64,000 nt of DNA from CATOSK01 sp963665735 (GTDB taxonomy: Bacteria; Chloroflexota; Dehalococcoidia; Lucifugimonadales; UBA3495), in contig OY762444.1 of NCBI GenBank assembly GCA_963665735.1, positions 2,108,001 to 2,172,000 of the forward strand, written 5' to 3'. Positions 16,243 through 25,016 of the stretch are shown piece by piece; the first letter of the stretch is position 1, and every line of letters starts with the position of its first letter. A program made the position numbers and the translations under genes. A model generated the notes under the pieces. The model searched no databases, was not told the origin of the DNA, and saw only the letters and a program-made list of their open reading frames with translations.

Positions 16243-17769
16243 TCACTCTACCGCAATCCCCAGCTCGGACAGGCGTTGCCGCAAGTAGGTCATATCCCGG
16301 TTGCCCTTGATAGCGTTGCAGGTGTGGCACATGAGTTGAAGGTTGCCCACGGAATCCAACCCGCCCCGGGAGCGGGGCGTTATGTGGTCTATGGTCAGGA
16401 CGTGCATCGGTATTTCATATCCACAACCGGCGCAGCGTCCCTGCTGGCTGGCGTACAAGCGGGCTTTGTCCGACTGCGGGTCAATGGGGCTGAGCAAGGT
16501 CAGGTCGTTGCGCTGGGGCGGTTCGGACACGCTGCGCAGGCCCTGGCTCCAGTCCTCCCAGGCTTTGCCGTTCCCGTCGTCCATCGGTATCTGCAATTCC
16601 CGCCTGGCCCGGCCCCGCAGCACATCGGCGGCTTGGGTCAGCTTGTCTATGCCAATCCAGTCCCTCCCCAACTTTTCGGCGGCGATGCAGGCAGTGGCGC
16701 AACCGCAAAAGGGGTCAAGCACCAAGTCGCTTTCGTTGGATGACGCCTTGATGATACGTTCCAACAGGGCCACCGGCTTTTGAGTTTTCCAGCCGGTATA
16801 TTCCGGTCTTCGGGTCGAAAAGTTGGTGAACCCTCTTGGTTCCAGTATCAGGTCTTGGGGCATTATGCCTGGGTCGGCGTTGGCGTACCGTTTCAAGCCG
16901 GGCCAACTGCCGCTTTCCGGGTGATGTATCAACCCGGCCTCGTCCAAAGCGTCCAGCCGGTCATGGATACCGGCGATGCTGCGGTAGCCCGGAATGAAGT
17001 TGCTTTCAATATACTCGGCGTAGCGCCCGGTCTTGGGAACCGACCAGACCCGCCCCATATCGAAAACGTCGTAATCCTGCCAGGGCATGGTGCTTGGGCT
17101 GCCTCTTTCCGATTCGTGCTTTGGCCCGGTCAGGTCAGAGGAACGGTAACGGCCCCGCTCATCCCGGGACGGGTAGGCTTTGGCCAATTCCGTGGGGGAT
17201 TTGGCAGTGGCGACTGCGGCGGGGTTCCAGTGCCGGCGGCCCCCGTTGGAGTAGAAAAGCAAATGGTCGAGGATGCGGCCAAAGCGTTGAGCGTCGTTGT
17301 GGGCGGTGGCCCGACGCCATACGATATTGTTGACGAAGTTTTCCAGCCCGAATACGGCGTCCATAACCCCTTTGAGGTAGTGGAGGGCGGCATCGTCGCA
17401 GTGCAGGTAGATGCTGCCGGTGGGTTTCAAGACCCGGTGCAGTTCAATCAGCCGGATGCTCATAAAGGTGAGGTAGCCGGCCATGCTTTCACTGTGGGCC
17501 AGCTTGGCCCCGTTTATCAGGTGGTACAGGGCCGGGCGGCGAAACTCGATTTCCTCCACCCATTCCTGTTTCATGTCGCTCAGTGTCCAAACGTCGTCGA
17601 ACTCGGCGCCGCGGGCCTCGCTGTCCAGGGGAGAGGCGTAGCTCTGGTTGGAATTGAAGGGCGGGTCCAGGTAAATCAGGTCAACGCACTCGGAGTTGAT
17701 GCCCCGGAGAATGTCCAGGTTGTCCCCGGTGAAGATGGTGCGGCTGGGCACGTTGCAGGCGTTAGGCAT
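16243..17769 (-). CDS. Beta-class DNA methyltransferase fused to a C-terminal HNH domain
   Basis: 508 residues. The catalytic motif IV (DPPF, residues 35-38, in VDLIYLDPPFNSNQ) comes before the SAM-binding motif I (LVLDPFCGCATACIAA, about residue 350-365), which is the beta-class order of N4-cytosine/N6-adenine methyltransferases. Residues 150-320 form a variable target-recognition region. The last 70 residues carry an HNH nuclease motif: CAGCGYE, LTIDHITPRSRGG and LQLMCHTCNAIKGN. A methyltransferase with an HNH tail in one chain could be a self-contained restriction-modification enzyme or a nuclease guided by the methylase. A second, related gene is at 56197-57603. It lies upstream of the adenine methyltransferase on the same strand. 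Confidence 0.9.
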   Translation of the reverse strand: MPNACNVPSRTIFTGDNLDILRGINSECVDLIYLDPPFNSNQSYASPLDSEARGAEFDDVWTLSDMKQEWVEEIEFRRPALYHLINGAKLAHSESMAGYLTFMSIRLIELHRVLKPTGSIYLHCDDAALHYLKGVMDAVFGLENFVNNIVWRRATAHNDAQRFGRILDHLLFYSNGGRRHWNPAAVATAKSPTELAKAYPSRDERGRYRSSDLTGPKHESERGSPSTMPWQDYDVFDMGRVWSVPKTGRYAEYIESNFIPGYRSIAGIHDRLDALDEAGLIHHPESGSWPGLKRYANADPGIMPQDLILEPRGFTNFSTRRPEYTGWKTQKPVALLERIIKASSNESDLVLDPFCGCATACIAAEKLGRDWIGIDKLTQAADVLRGRARRELQIPMDDGNGKAWEDWSQGLRSVSEPPQRNDLTLLSPIDPQSDKARLYASQQGRCAGCGYEIPMHVLTIDHITPRSRGGLDSVGNLQLMCHTCNAIKGNRDMTYLRQRLSELGIAVE

Positions 17770-17936
17770 GATTCAAGCCCCTGGAATAACCCCTACCGGC
17801 GGGGCTGCGGCGGGGCAGGCAGTTGAATATCGGGGTTGGGACAAGGCGAATCAACGATGATTCAATGGTATTGTCGCCCCGTCAACCCTGTCAACGGGCG
17901 CGGCGTCAGCAGTTTTGCCGGTTCATAACCGACGCA

Positions 17937-17960
17937 GGCCCCCGACGACAATCGGGGGCC
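17937..17960. terminator. Strong hairpin between solute-binding protein and methyltransferase genes
   Basis: GGCCCCCGA-cgacaa-TCGGGGGCC is a perfect nine-base-pair stem. There is no T-tract on either side, so it may act as a pause or mRNA-stabilising hairpin and not as a true intrinsic terminator. Confidence 0.4.
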
Positions 17961-17987
17961 CGTTGGCGGCGGAAGGGACGGTTGCCC

Positions 17988-19868
17988 CTACGGGCTGAAC
18001 CACATAGCGCTTACCCGAACCACCGGGTCCAGGCGGGCCTCCCAGTTCAGCTTGGGGTCCAGCCCGAAGAAGATAACCAGGTCGAAGAGGGGCAGATACA
18101 ACACCTCGTCGTGCATGATGTCCGCCAGTTCTTCCATCAACCGGCGGCGTTCCTCGCCGGAAGCGGAGAGGGCCGGGCCGATTTTCTCCTGGATTCCGCC
18201 CGGGCTAGGGTCGCAAATGCCGGAGGATATGTAGGTGCAGCTCATGGAGTTGCGAACCTGGCGGCCAAAGTCCAGGGTCTCATTGGAAGGCTGGCCGGCG
18301 CTGATTTCGGCCCGCGGGCAGTCGGCCCCGCCCTTGTCCAGGGCAGCGTAGAAGTCCTCGTTGGTGGGTTGGTCAACCTGGGGGTCGCGCCCGTCGGCCT
18401 CCATGATTTCCATGACCGCCTTGCCGATAAAGCAGCGGTTCATGGCCCGCCGGACGGAAGGCTCGGCCACCAGAATGTCCACGTTCATGCCCACGTCGGA
18501 CAGGTAGGCTTGCATCGCCTCATAGACTTCGACGTTCTTGGGAATGCGGGTGGCCCGTCCCATGATGGTCATTTTGTTGGCCGGGTCGTAATCGGCCTCT
18601 TGCAGCAGTTGGCGGGCCTTTTCCGGGTCATATTCGTAGGGGGCCGTGTTGCGCTCGGTGGCCCCGATGATGCCGGGCCAAATCATGTTGCCGCGGCACT
18701 TGGGGTAGCCGCCGTAAAGGACATCCACCATTTCCTGGCAGTTGATGGCGTGGACGATGGCCTGCCGGACTTCCTTCTTTTTCAGTTCCGGGTGCCAAAC
18801 GGTGTCCAGCTTGAAACCCTCGATTTCGGCGGAGGTGCCGGTGCGGATTTGCTCCCGGGGCAGCACGTCCAGGGCCTCAACGCCCACGTCCCAGGCGATG
18901 TCAACTTCGCCGGTGCGAACCATCGCCGTCAAGACTGCCGACTCTCCCCGCCAAATCCATTCCACGTTGGGAATGAGGGGCTTCTGAAATTCGTAGTGGT
19001 CGCCCACCGGCACATAATCTTCGTAGGCTTCCTGGGTGACGGAAATGCCGGGCTGCCATTCCACCATCTGATAGGGGCCGATGCTGACGCTGGAGCGCAC
19101 CAGGTCCTCTTCCGGGGTGTTGGCCAGCCATTGCGGGGCCTCGAAACTGACGAAAAAGGCGGTGTTGGGGAAGATGGGGCAGGGCCGGATGCAAACGATG
19201 TCAACGGTGTATTCGTCCACTTCCTCGGCGGTAAAACTTCCGGTGTAAACAAAGCTGGAGGTGGCGTTGGCTTCGTTGCCGGTGTAGTTAAGGCTGGGAA
19301 CCGTGGCGGCGGCGTTGAAAGGCTCGCCGTTGTGGAACTGCACCCCTTCCCGCAGGGTGAACCGCCAGCGGTCGGGGGCCACCTGCTCCCAACCCGTCGT
19401 GGCGGTGGTGGGAACGATGCGCAGGTCGTCGCCCGACTGCCAGGTCAGGGGGTCAACCAGGTTGGCGCGGGTGATGGACTGGTAAAGCCCGCCGCCGATG
19501 GCCCGCAGCGAGTTCATGTTCTGTGGTTCTTCGGGAATCGCCAGCTTGATGCTGTCCCGGGCCGAGGTGGTGCCTTGGGGCAGGGGGGTGGGCGTCGGGG
19601 CGGGAGTTGGCGCTGCCGCCACCGTCGCCGCCGGCGCGGGAGCGGCGGAAGAGGACGGCGCATCCGAGGGGGCCACCGTTGCCGCCGGCATGACCGGCAC
19701 TTCCACCTTGGGGGTTTCCGCCGCCGGCGCGGCTGCCGGTTGCGCCGCCGGTTGCTGGGCCGGCGCCGCGGATTGGGGAGCGTCGGCGCCCCCGCAGGCC
19801 AGGGCAATGACGATCACCAGGGAAACCAGGGCCAGGGGCCAATGCTTGAAAAATTGTCTCGGCTGCAT
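17988..19868 (-). CDS. ABC transporter solute-binding lipoprotein (SBP family 5)
   Basis: 626 residues from the ATG at 19868, chosen because GAGG lies just upstream and because it gives a classical lipoprotein signal: MQPRQFFKHW, a hydrophobic run LALVSLVIVI and the lipobox ALAC. An upstream in-frame start exists at 19919. After the cysteine comes a long Ala/Pro/Thr-rich linker (about 80 residues), then a family 5 extracellular solute-binding fold (peptide, nickel or oligosaccharide type) with W-RFTLREGVQFHNGEPF, EDLVRSSVSIGPYQM and NCQEMVDVLYGG. No permease or ATPase genes are adjacent, so its ABC partners must be elsewhere. The ligand is unknown. Confidence 0.9.
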   Translation of the reverse strand: MQPRQFFKHWPLALVSLVIVIALACGGADAPQSAAPAQQPAAQPAAAPAAETPKVEVPVMPAATVAPSDAPSSSAAPAPAATVAAAPTPAPTPTPLPQGTTSARDSIKLAIPEEPQNMNSLRAIGGGLYQSITRANLVDPLTWQSGDDLRIVPTTATTGWEQVAPDRWRFTLREGVQFHNGEPFNAAATVPSLNYTGNEANATSSFVYTGSFTAEEVDEYTVDIVCIRPCPIFPNTAFFVSFEAPQWLANTPEEDLVRSSVSIGPYQMVEWQPGISVTQEAYEDYVPVGDHYEFQKPLIPNVEWIWRGESAVLTAMVRTGEVDIAWDVGVEALDVLPREQIRTGTSAEIEGFKLDTVWHPELKKKEVRQAIVHAINCQEMVDVLYGGYPKCRGNMIWPGIIGATERNTAPYEYDPEKARQLLQEADYDPANKMTIMGRATRIPKNVEVYEAMQAYLSDVGMNVDILVAEPSVRRAMNRCFIGKAVMEIMEADGRDPQVDQPTNEDFYAALDKGGADCPRAEISAGQPSNETLDFGRQVRNSMSCTYISSGICDPSPGGIQEKIGPALSASGEERRRLMEELADIMHDEVLYLPLFDLVIFFGLDPKLNWEARLDPVVRVSAMWFSP

Positions 19869-20161
19869 GACTGCCTCGCTGTCGGGTTGAGGTTGCGCCG
19901 GGGGCCAGGATGTACCCAAACCATTCTATATCACGGCAATGGCATCAGCAAGGTAGCCAGTCTTGCCATGTAGGTTACTGGAATCGTAATCCTATCGTCT
20001 GATGGGAACGAAACGGCGCAATGCCGCACAGCGGGCGATTTTTGCGGGAAGGATTAGCCAAGTCTCTTCCCCTTAAAGAAAGCGGGGATTTTCCCCGGAC
20101 GTAGGGGCGCACGCCAGAGGAACCCCTCATAATCGTGGTCGTGGAGGGGGGTTCCCCGGAT

Positions 20162-20189
20162 GTAGGGGCGCACGGCTGTGCGCCCCTAC
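20162..20189. repeat. 28-bp palindrome (GTAGGGGCGCAC family)
   Basis: GTAGGGGCGCACGG paired with TGTGCGCCCCTAC, almost perfectly self-complementary. Copies are at 42261-42288 and 45470-45497, with a variant of equal length at 62114-62141. A broken half copy begins at 20101. Confidence 0.75.
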
Positions 20190-20242
20190 GGGTGGTTAGG
20201 GGTGTTTTGTTGAGGAGAGGTTGGTTTGTGGGTGGGATTTCT

Positions 20243-20293
20243 GGATTCCGGCTCCTTCGGCTACGCTCAGGACAGGTTTCGCCGGAATGACGG
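20243..20293. repeat. ATTCCGGC hairpin interrupted by a 24-bp insert
   Basis: The hairpin arms CTGGATTCCGGC and GCCGGAATGAC are separated by 28 bases instead of the usual four. The extra 24 bases (20255-20278) are the reverse complement of the CCTGTCC...GAAGGA module found at 62062-62085, so a discrete module appears to have entered the loop. Confidence 0.65.
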
Positions 20294-20357
20294 TTGGGGG
20301 GTGGAGGGTTTGTTGTCATCCTGAACCCCCTTCCATGTCGCCCTGAATCCCCTCAAT

Positions 20358-20452
20358 GTCACCCTGAACGAAGTGAAGGGTCTAAAATTCTTCGGGCAAG
20401 GCTACGTCGCCTATGCCAAGAATTTTAGACCCTTCGCTTTGCCCAGAATGAC
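20358..20452. repeat. Complete 95-bp palindromic element (AAGAATTTTAGA type)
   Basis: Begins GTCACCCTGAACGAAGTG and ends GCCCAGAATGAC, with inner inverted segments TCTAAAATTCTT and AAGAATTTTAGA. It is 95 bases, the same length and termini as the ATTCCGGC-type composites. Confidence 0.7.
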
Positions 20453-20543
20453 ATCCTTGGAGAACGAAAAACCCCGCGCCCCGGGCCATGTAGGGCGCGG
20501 CCTTGTGCCCCTATGTTTGCCAGAGCTACGCCGTCATCGGCGG

Positions 20544-21737
20544 CTATTCCTCAACCCCTTGGGCGGCGGGGAGGAAGTCGGGGTCGTCCAGGTTGGCGAA
20601 ACGGTCGGGGAGGAATTGGCCCATGTCGGAAACAACGTCGGTTCCGCCGCGGCAAACATAGTCGGCGATGATGCGGCCCGTCACCGGCCCCAGGTGGATG
20701 CCCTTGGTGGTGTGGCCGGTAGCCAGCAGGACGCCCTCATGTCCGGGAACCGGGCCGATGATGGGCTTGCTGTCCGGGCTGAGGGGGCGGGAACCGGCCA
20801 ACTGCTGCACCAGTTCGGCCCGTTCCAGGTCGGGAAAGACATCCACCGCCCGTTGCAGCAGTTCCAGCCGGGCCGTTTCCGTGGGCTGGCGGTCAAACTC
20901 CTCGCCCCAGAAAAGTTCCTTCTGGTCATAGTCGCGCCCGCCGGTGCTGCCCACGCTGGTGTAACCGTCCATCCGGCTGACCATGTGGCCGCGCTTGGGG
21001 GAGCTAATCAGCACGGGCAGGGGTTCGCCGGGGTAATTCAGCAGCAGCCGTTCCCCCTTCATCGGACGGACGGGAACGGGAAAGTCCAGCCACGGCGTAA
21101 AGGCCCGGCTCCAGGTGCCGGCGGCCACCACCACCGCCCCGCAGTGGATTTCCCCGGAGGCGGTCTTGACCCCGACTATTTTGGGGCCGTCGGCCAGCAG
21201 TCCGGTTACTTCCCGGTAGAGGATGCCGGCGCCTTTGAGTTCGGCGCCCCGGCCCAGGGCCAGGTTAAGGCGGTAGCTGTCCAACTGGGCCGATTCGTCC
21301 TCATAGACCGCGCCGATGATGGACGGCGACAGGCGGGGTTCGATGGCCCGCACTTCCTGGCCGTCAATCCAGCGCATCCTCACGTGGGGCTGCTGCCAGA
21401 CCATCAGGCTTTTAATCAGGCCGGCTTCGTCGTCGTCCAGGGCCAGCCGCAGGGAAGGGCGGCGTTGGTACAGCAAATCCATGCCGGTGGCGGCTTCCAG
21501 TTCCGGCACGATTTCCTGGAACTCGGCGGAAGAGGCGCGGGCCATCTGGAAGGACGCGCCGGGGGAAAATTCGGCCCCCAGCAGGCTGAGGGAGCCGGTG
21601 GCGTGGGCCGAGGCGCCGCTGCCGATGGCCTCGCGCTCCACCAGGGTCACGCCGACGCCCTCCCGCGCCAGGTAATAGGCCGCCGCGCAACCCACCACGC
21701 CGGCGCCGATAACCACTACGTCCGCAGTTTCAGCCAA
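20544..21737 (-). CDS. FAD-dependent amino-acid oxidase-like oxidoreductase (DAO family)
   Basis: 397 residues. The N-terminus is a Rossmann FAD-binding fold, VVVIGAGVVGCAAAYYLAREG, with the GxGxxG signature and a glutamate at the end of the second strand (TLVE). The C-terminus carries ATGHTTKGIHLGPVTGRIIAD, the second FAD-contact region of the DAO family. Relatives include glycine oxidase (ThiO), sarcosine oxidase and the D-amino-acid dehydrogenases, which oxidise secondary or primary amines. No thiamine genes are nearby, so the substrate is unassigned. It is isolated between two repeat clusters. Confidence 0.9.
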   Translation of the reverse strand: MAETADVVVIGAGVVGCAAAYYLAREGVGVTLVEREAIGSGASAHATGSLSLLGAEFSPGASFQMARASSAEFQEIVPELEAATGMDLLYQRRPSLRLALDDDEAGLIKSLMVWQQPHVRMRWIDGQEVRAIEPRLSPSIIGAVYEDESAQLDSYRLNLALGRGAELKGAGILYREVTGLLADGPKIVGVKTASGEIHCGAVVVAAGTWSRAFTPWLDFPVPVRPMKGERLLLNYPGEPLPVLISSPKRGHMVSRMDGYTSVGSTGGRDYDQKELFWGEEFDRQPTETARLELLQRAVDVFPDLERAELVQQLAGSRPLSPDSKPIIGPVPGHEGVLLATGHTTKGIHLGPVTGRIIADYVCRGGTDVVSDMGQFLPDRFANLDDPDFLPAAQGVEE

Positions 21738-21823
21738 AGCCGCACCCTCCCATTGGAGTTTGGGCGATTATCGCCGTGGGCCGCAGGGGTGTCAATCGGG
21801 GAAACGCCGGTTAAGGAAGTACC

Positions 21824-21918
21824 GTCATTCCGGCGAAAGCCGGAATCCAGAAAGTCCAAGCATGGGACAGCGTACTTGAAAACAAGGAATCCTGGATACC
21901 GGCCTGCGCCGGTATGAC
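21824..21918. repeat. Complete 95-bp composite palindromic element (ATTCCGGC type)
   Basis: The left hairpin GTCATTCCGGCGAAAGCCGG and right hairpin ACCGGCCTGCGCCGGT-ATGAC are inverted relative to each other and enclose a spacer of about 40 bases containing GACAGCGTACTTGAAA. Copies of the same length are at 49223, 52831 and 61055. Confidence 0.75.
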
Positions 21919-21952
21919 GGGTTTGCCGGGTAGGGTACGGCTTGCCATGCCG

Positions 21953-22744
21953 CTACGTGGTTACAGGTGGGGGTGACGCCACGCTGGCAAGCCTGGATAT
22001 ATCCGCATCGGCTCTGCCGCGAAATTCGGGCAAATTCGGATACTGGTTGTCAGCGTTACTGGTAAGGATGAGCCGTTCGCGTCTCCCCAACTCTTCCATA
22101 TCTTCGTGAACTACCAGACTCATAAAGGGCAATCTCGCTTTTTGGAATTCCAGCAAAGCGATAGCCACGTTCTTGGCCTTGTCATTCCCCAACACGCCAA
22201 AAACATAAAAGTTGATATTCCTGTGGGTCAGAGACCAATCCACAGAAACGGGATAATCGTGGATGGGAGATAGGTCGGCGACGGGAGAAAACCGGCTCAA
22301 TTCTCCTTTAATGAAACCGGCCAAGTCCTCATAGAACGTGCTGCGAACAACTTCCCGGCCCCAATAACGCATATTGCACACTTTTTGGGAACAGCCGGCG
22401 AACTGCAAAATTCCTTCATAAAGCCGTTCCAGGGGAGTGTCAATGTAAAGGTTGCCTTCGTCATTCAGCACACCGTTGTTGTGCAGAATGCTCTCGAAAA
22501 TCCTGCGGCGCGTTTCGGTGGTGATGTCGTAGGTATATGACAGCCGCATCAACGTCATGCCGAAATCGCAAATGCGGACGAAACCTTCTCCCCTGGGGCT
22601 GTCCAGCAGGTAAATGTCAACCATATCCCCGTCTTCGTGGAGAATGGGAATGATGAGTTGATACTCGCCGGAACGACGTTCATAAAAGTCCAGTGCTTCA
22701 TTACAGGCGCGGGCTAGGACTGCTTTGACATCAACTAGGTTCAT
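21953..22744 (-). CDS. DUF1828 domain protein
   Basis: 263 residues, taken from the ATG at 22744 that overlaps the end of the upstream gene by 14 bases. A longer frame to 22804 is possible but would overlap further. The N-terminal 130 residues match DUF1828 (ICDFGMTLMRLSYTYDI and RRRIFESILHNNGVL are typical). The C-terminal half starting around residue 150 resembles DUF1829-like segments. The function of the family is not established. It is often paired with a second small protein, as here, and such pairs occur in mobile or defence settings. Confidence 0.75.
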   Translation of the reverse strand: MNLVDVKAVLARACNEALDFYERRSGEYQLIIPILHEDGDMVDIYLLDSPRGEGFVRICDFGMTLMRLSYTYDITTETRRRIFESILHNNGVLNDEGNLYIDTPLERLYEGILQFAGCSQKVCNMRYWGREVVRSTFYEDLAGFIKGELSRFSPVADLSPIHDYPVSVDWSLTHRNINFYVFGVLGNDKAKNVAIALLEFQKARLPFMSLVVHEDMEELGRRERLILTSNADNQYPNLPEFRGRADADISRLASVASPPPVTT

Positions 22745-23297
22745 CAAAAAACCTGCCCTGGAGCGAGTCAAAAAAGTGCGCTTCCCCGTTGGTGATTCCC
22801 ACATCCTCCAAGAAGATGGCCAAGGCCGATTCCAAGGTGCTGTAACGCTCGGTTATTTCCCGGTGTCTTTCCCGGGGCTGAAGGTATCCCGCCGCCAACT
22901 CTGCTGCGGTAATGCGGTGGATGTGTGACTTGGCGAAATGGCCGTCCGGTTGCCTGCTGACCTCGCCATGAGGCCCGTTGTAGCGCGCCAGCGTTATGGT
23001 TCCCAATTGACGGTCATTGGAGTGATAACGCAATCCGATGGAAAAGTTTTCAATGTATCTGCTGTTTTGACGAATAAAGACACCAAACTTGACGGTTTGG
23101 TCGGCAACGCTTTCCAAATCCAAATCCCAACGGCGTTGACCGTTTTCCTCCCGGTACCCGCTGGCGGGGTCTCTGTGGGTAATCCGCTTGGGGGAGGTCA
23201 CCAACTCTTGAATTTCCTGTTCGTTAAGCAACGGGGTCAAAAGGGTGCCCTTGCTTGCTGTGTCTGGAATTGTGCCGGATTGTAGCACACGCTCCAC
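22731..23297 (-). CDS. Hypothetical protein paired with the DUF1828 gene
   Basis: 188 residues beginning MERVLQSGTIPDTASKGT. The middle (RRWDLDLESVADQTVKFGVFIRQNSRYIENFSIGLRY) is a compact beta-rich segment and is followed by RYNGPHGEVSRQPDGHFAKSHIH. I recognise no named family. Its 3' end runs into the next gene, with the downstream ATG inside the codons for its last residues, so the two proteins should be made together in similar amounts. Joint action, possibly as a toxin-antitoxin-like or sensor pair, is inference from arrangement only. Confidence 0.65.
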   Translation of the reverse strand: MERVLQSGTIPDTASKGTLLTPLLNEQEIQELVTSPKRITHRDPASGYREENGQRRWDLDLESVADQTVKFGVFIRQNSRYIENFSIGLRYHSNDRQLGTITLARYNGPHGEVSRQPDGHFAKSHIHRITAAELAAGYLQPRERHREITERYSTLESALAIFLEDVGITNGEAHFFDSLQGRFFDEPS

Positions 23298-23325
23298 AAT
23301 CGCGGTTTGCGGCTGTTCCCTGTAC

Positions 23326-23568
23326 CTACTCCCCTTCCGGTTGGCGGTAGGGGCGGCGGTTCAGCAGGTAAAAGACCACTACGCCCACCGGCAGCGCGAC
23401 TATGAGCAATCCCAGAAGGGCTACCACCATCCACGGGCCGCCGCCGATGAAGTGGTCCAGCAGTCCCTTGACCCATTCCAGCAGCGTCGGGTCGGCGGGT
23501 TCGTCGTGGTGGGCCAAGACCGACATCAGCAGGTGGAAAAACGGCTGCGCCGGGAAGTTGGGCAGCAA
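23326..23568 (-). CDS. Small single-span membrane protein
   Basis: 80 residues with one long hydrophobic stretch (MVVALLGLLIVALPVGVVVFYLL, about residues 47-69) flanked by a soluble N-terminal half and a basic RRPYRQPEGE tail, suggesting a type I-like or C-tail-in topology. It starts 6 bases after the stop of the MFS gene on the same strand, so it is probably cotranscribed with it and may be an accessory subunit. There is no recognised family. Confidence 0.55.
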   Translation of the reverse strand: MLPNFPAQPFFHLLMSVLAHHDEPADPTLLEWVKGLLDHFIGGGPWMVVALLGLLIVALPVGVVVFYLLNRRPYRQPEGE

Positions 23569-23574
23569 CGGGCG

Positions 23575-24876
23575 TCAGTCTCCCGCTCCGGCAGCCGCCG
23601 GCTGTTCGGCGTAGCGCGCCGAATACCGTCGTTCCCGGATGGTGAAGGCGGACAGGGCCGCCGGGAAGAGCAAGGCCCCGGCAATGCCGAAGGGCAGGTC
23701 GTAAGAGCCGGTCAGGTCGAAAAGGAACCCGGAAAGCCAGATGAACACGAAACTGCCGACAGCGTGGAACAGGAAGGATATGCCGCTGATGGCGCCAATG
23801 GCCCGCAGTCCGTAAACGTCGGCGGTCAGCGCGCTGGTCAACGGCGCCGTGGCAATCCAGGACAGCCCGGCCACCGATGCGAACAGCCACAGGCTCGGCG
23901 CCCCCGGCACAAACACCAGCAGCATATAGGCGCAACCCCGCAGGAAGTAGGTGAAGGCCAGCAGGTCTTTGCGCCCGAAACGGTCGGAAAACATCGTCGC
24001 CGCCACCGCGCCCAGGGCGTTCAGGGCCATCATGTATCCGAAGGCCATCGCCGCCACGCCGGGGGAAACCCCCAGGTTGAGGGCGTGGGGGACGAAGTGG
24101 ACCGCCAGCGTCGCCGTAGTTGCTCCACAGACGAAGTAGGATAAAGTCATTTGCCACATGGGAAGGCTGCGCAGGGAATCGGCCCATTTGTCGGTATCCA
24201 GCGGCCCCCGTCCCAAGCCCTGGTAACGTCCCGCCGAGCCGGTCCCCGGAGCGGCGTCGCCGTCGGGTTGCAGTCCCATTTTGGCAGGGTCGTCGCGGAT
24301 GAACAGGAAGGCCAGCGGCACGCCCAGGGCCAGCACCATCAGCCCCAGCACCGCCCAGGTCACCCGCCAGTTGGTGGCTTGCAGCAGGTACATGGCGAAA
24401 GGCACCAGCAGCAGCCCGCCCACCGACACGCCGGCCGAGTTGAGGCCCATGACGGTGGCCCGACGCCGCCGGAACCACTTGCTCAGCAGGGCCGCGGTGG
24501 TGGTGATGGATATGGCGCTGAGGGCCACCGAGCTGACCACGCCAAACATGAAAACCAGAAAGAGGATATGGAAGGTGAAGGCCAGGGAAAAGGTAGCCAG
24601 TCCCAGGATTATCAGTCCCCAGCCGATGACTACGCGTCCGCCCAAGCGGTCAAAAATGCCGCCCACGAAGGGTTGAATCAGCCCGTTGAGCAGAAATCCC
24701 AGGGAGGCGGCCAGCGAAATGCTGCTGCGGCTCCAGCCAAAGTCCTCGCTCATGGGAACGACGAAAACACCGAACCCCTGGCGCGCGCCCACGCCGATAA
24801 AAGCGATAAAAACGGTAGCGGCAACCACGTACCAGCCGTAGTAAACCGAGGAAGGCTTGCCGGGGCTATTGAGCAA
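23575..24876 (-). CDS. Major facilitator superfamily transporter
   Basis: 433 residues with about twelve hydrophobic segments in two halves and a long central loop around residues 195-220. The loop after the second helix (GGIFDRLGGRVVIGWG) is the conserved MFS motif A (G-x3-D-R-x-G-R-R), and its repeat in the second half reads MFSDRFGRKDLLAF. The overall pattern is that of monocarboxylate/oxalate-formate type carriers (OFA/MCT-like, MFS_1). The substrate is unknown. A small membrane protein follows directly. Confidence 0.9.
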   Translation of the reverse strand: MLNSPGKPSSVYYGWYVVAATVFIAFIGVGARQGFGVFVVPMSEDFGWSRSSISLAASLGFLLNGLIQPFVGGIFDRLGGRVVIGWGLIILGLATFSLAFTFHILFLVFMFGVVSSVALSAISITTTAALLSKWFRRRRATVMGLNSAGVSVGGLLLVPFAMYLLQATNWRVTWAVLGLMVLALGVPLAFLFIRDDPAKMGLQPDGDAAPGTGSAGRYQGLGRGPLDTDKWADSLRSLPMWQMTLSYFVCGATTATLAVHFVPHALNLGVSPGVAAMAFGYMMALNALGAVAATMFSDRFGRKDLLAFTYFLRGCAYMLLVFVPGAPSLWLFASVAGLSWIATAPLTSALTADVYGLRAIGAISGISFLFHAVGSFVFIWLSGFLFDLTGSYDLPFGIAGALLFPAALSAFTIRERRYSARYAEQPAAAGAGD

Positions 24877-24978
24877 GGAGCGGCTCCGGAGGCAGATTAG
24901 CGCCCATTATACGCTATGGGGCAAGGATGTTGGTGTCAGAGAGAAAGCGCAAACCGACGGGCATCGGGCCGGCGAGTG

Positions 24979-24984
24979 TATAAT
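24979..24984 (+). promoter_or_regulatory. Candidate -10 box of the PaREP1-like gene
   Basis: A perfect TATAAT, 32 bases before the TTG start at 25017. No good -35 hexamer is visible. Confidence 0.5.
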
Positions 24985-25016
24985 TGGCGTTACTCCAACG
25001 ATGAAGGACGCCCGGA

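Larger units (their letters stand above)
19920..20543. other. Repeat-rich gene-free region
   Basis: About 620 bases with no credible gene. It holds a 28-bp palindrome, an interrupted ATTCCGGC hairpin and a complete 95-bp element, listed separately. Confidence 0.65.

Noticed and set aside
17937..17960. A definite rho-independent terminator
   Set aside because: The stem is strong but no T-run follows on either strand, so it is listed only as a weak call.
17823..19973. A 716-residue open frame on the plus strand
   Set aside because: It is the antisense shadow of the solute-binding lipoprotein gene and part of the methyltransferase upstream region; the translation is low-complexity, rich in G, V and H, with no family, while the opposite strand has clear motifs.
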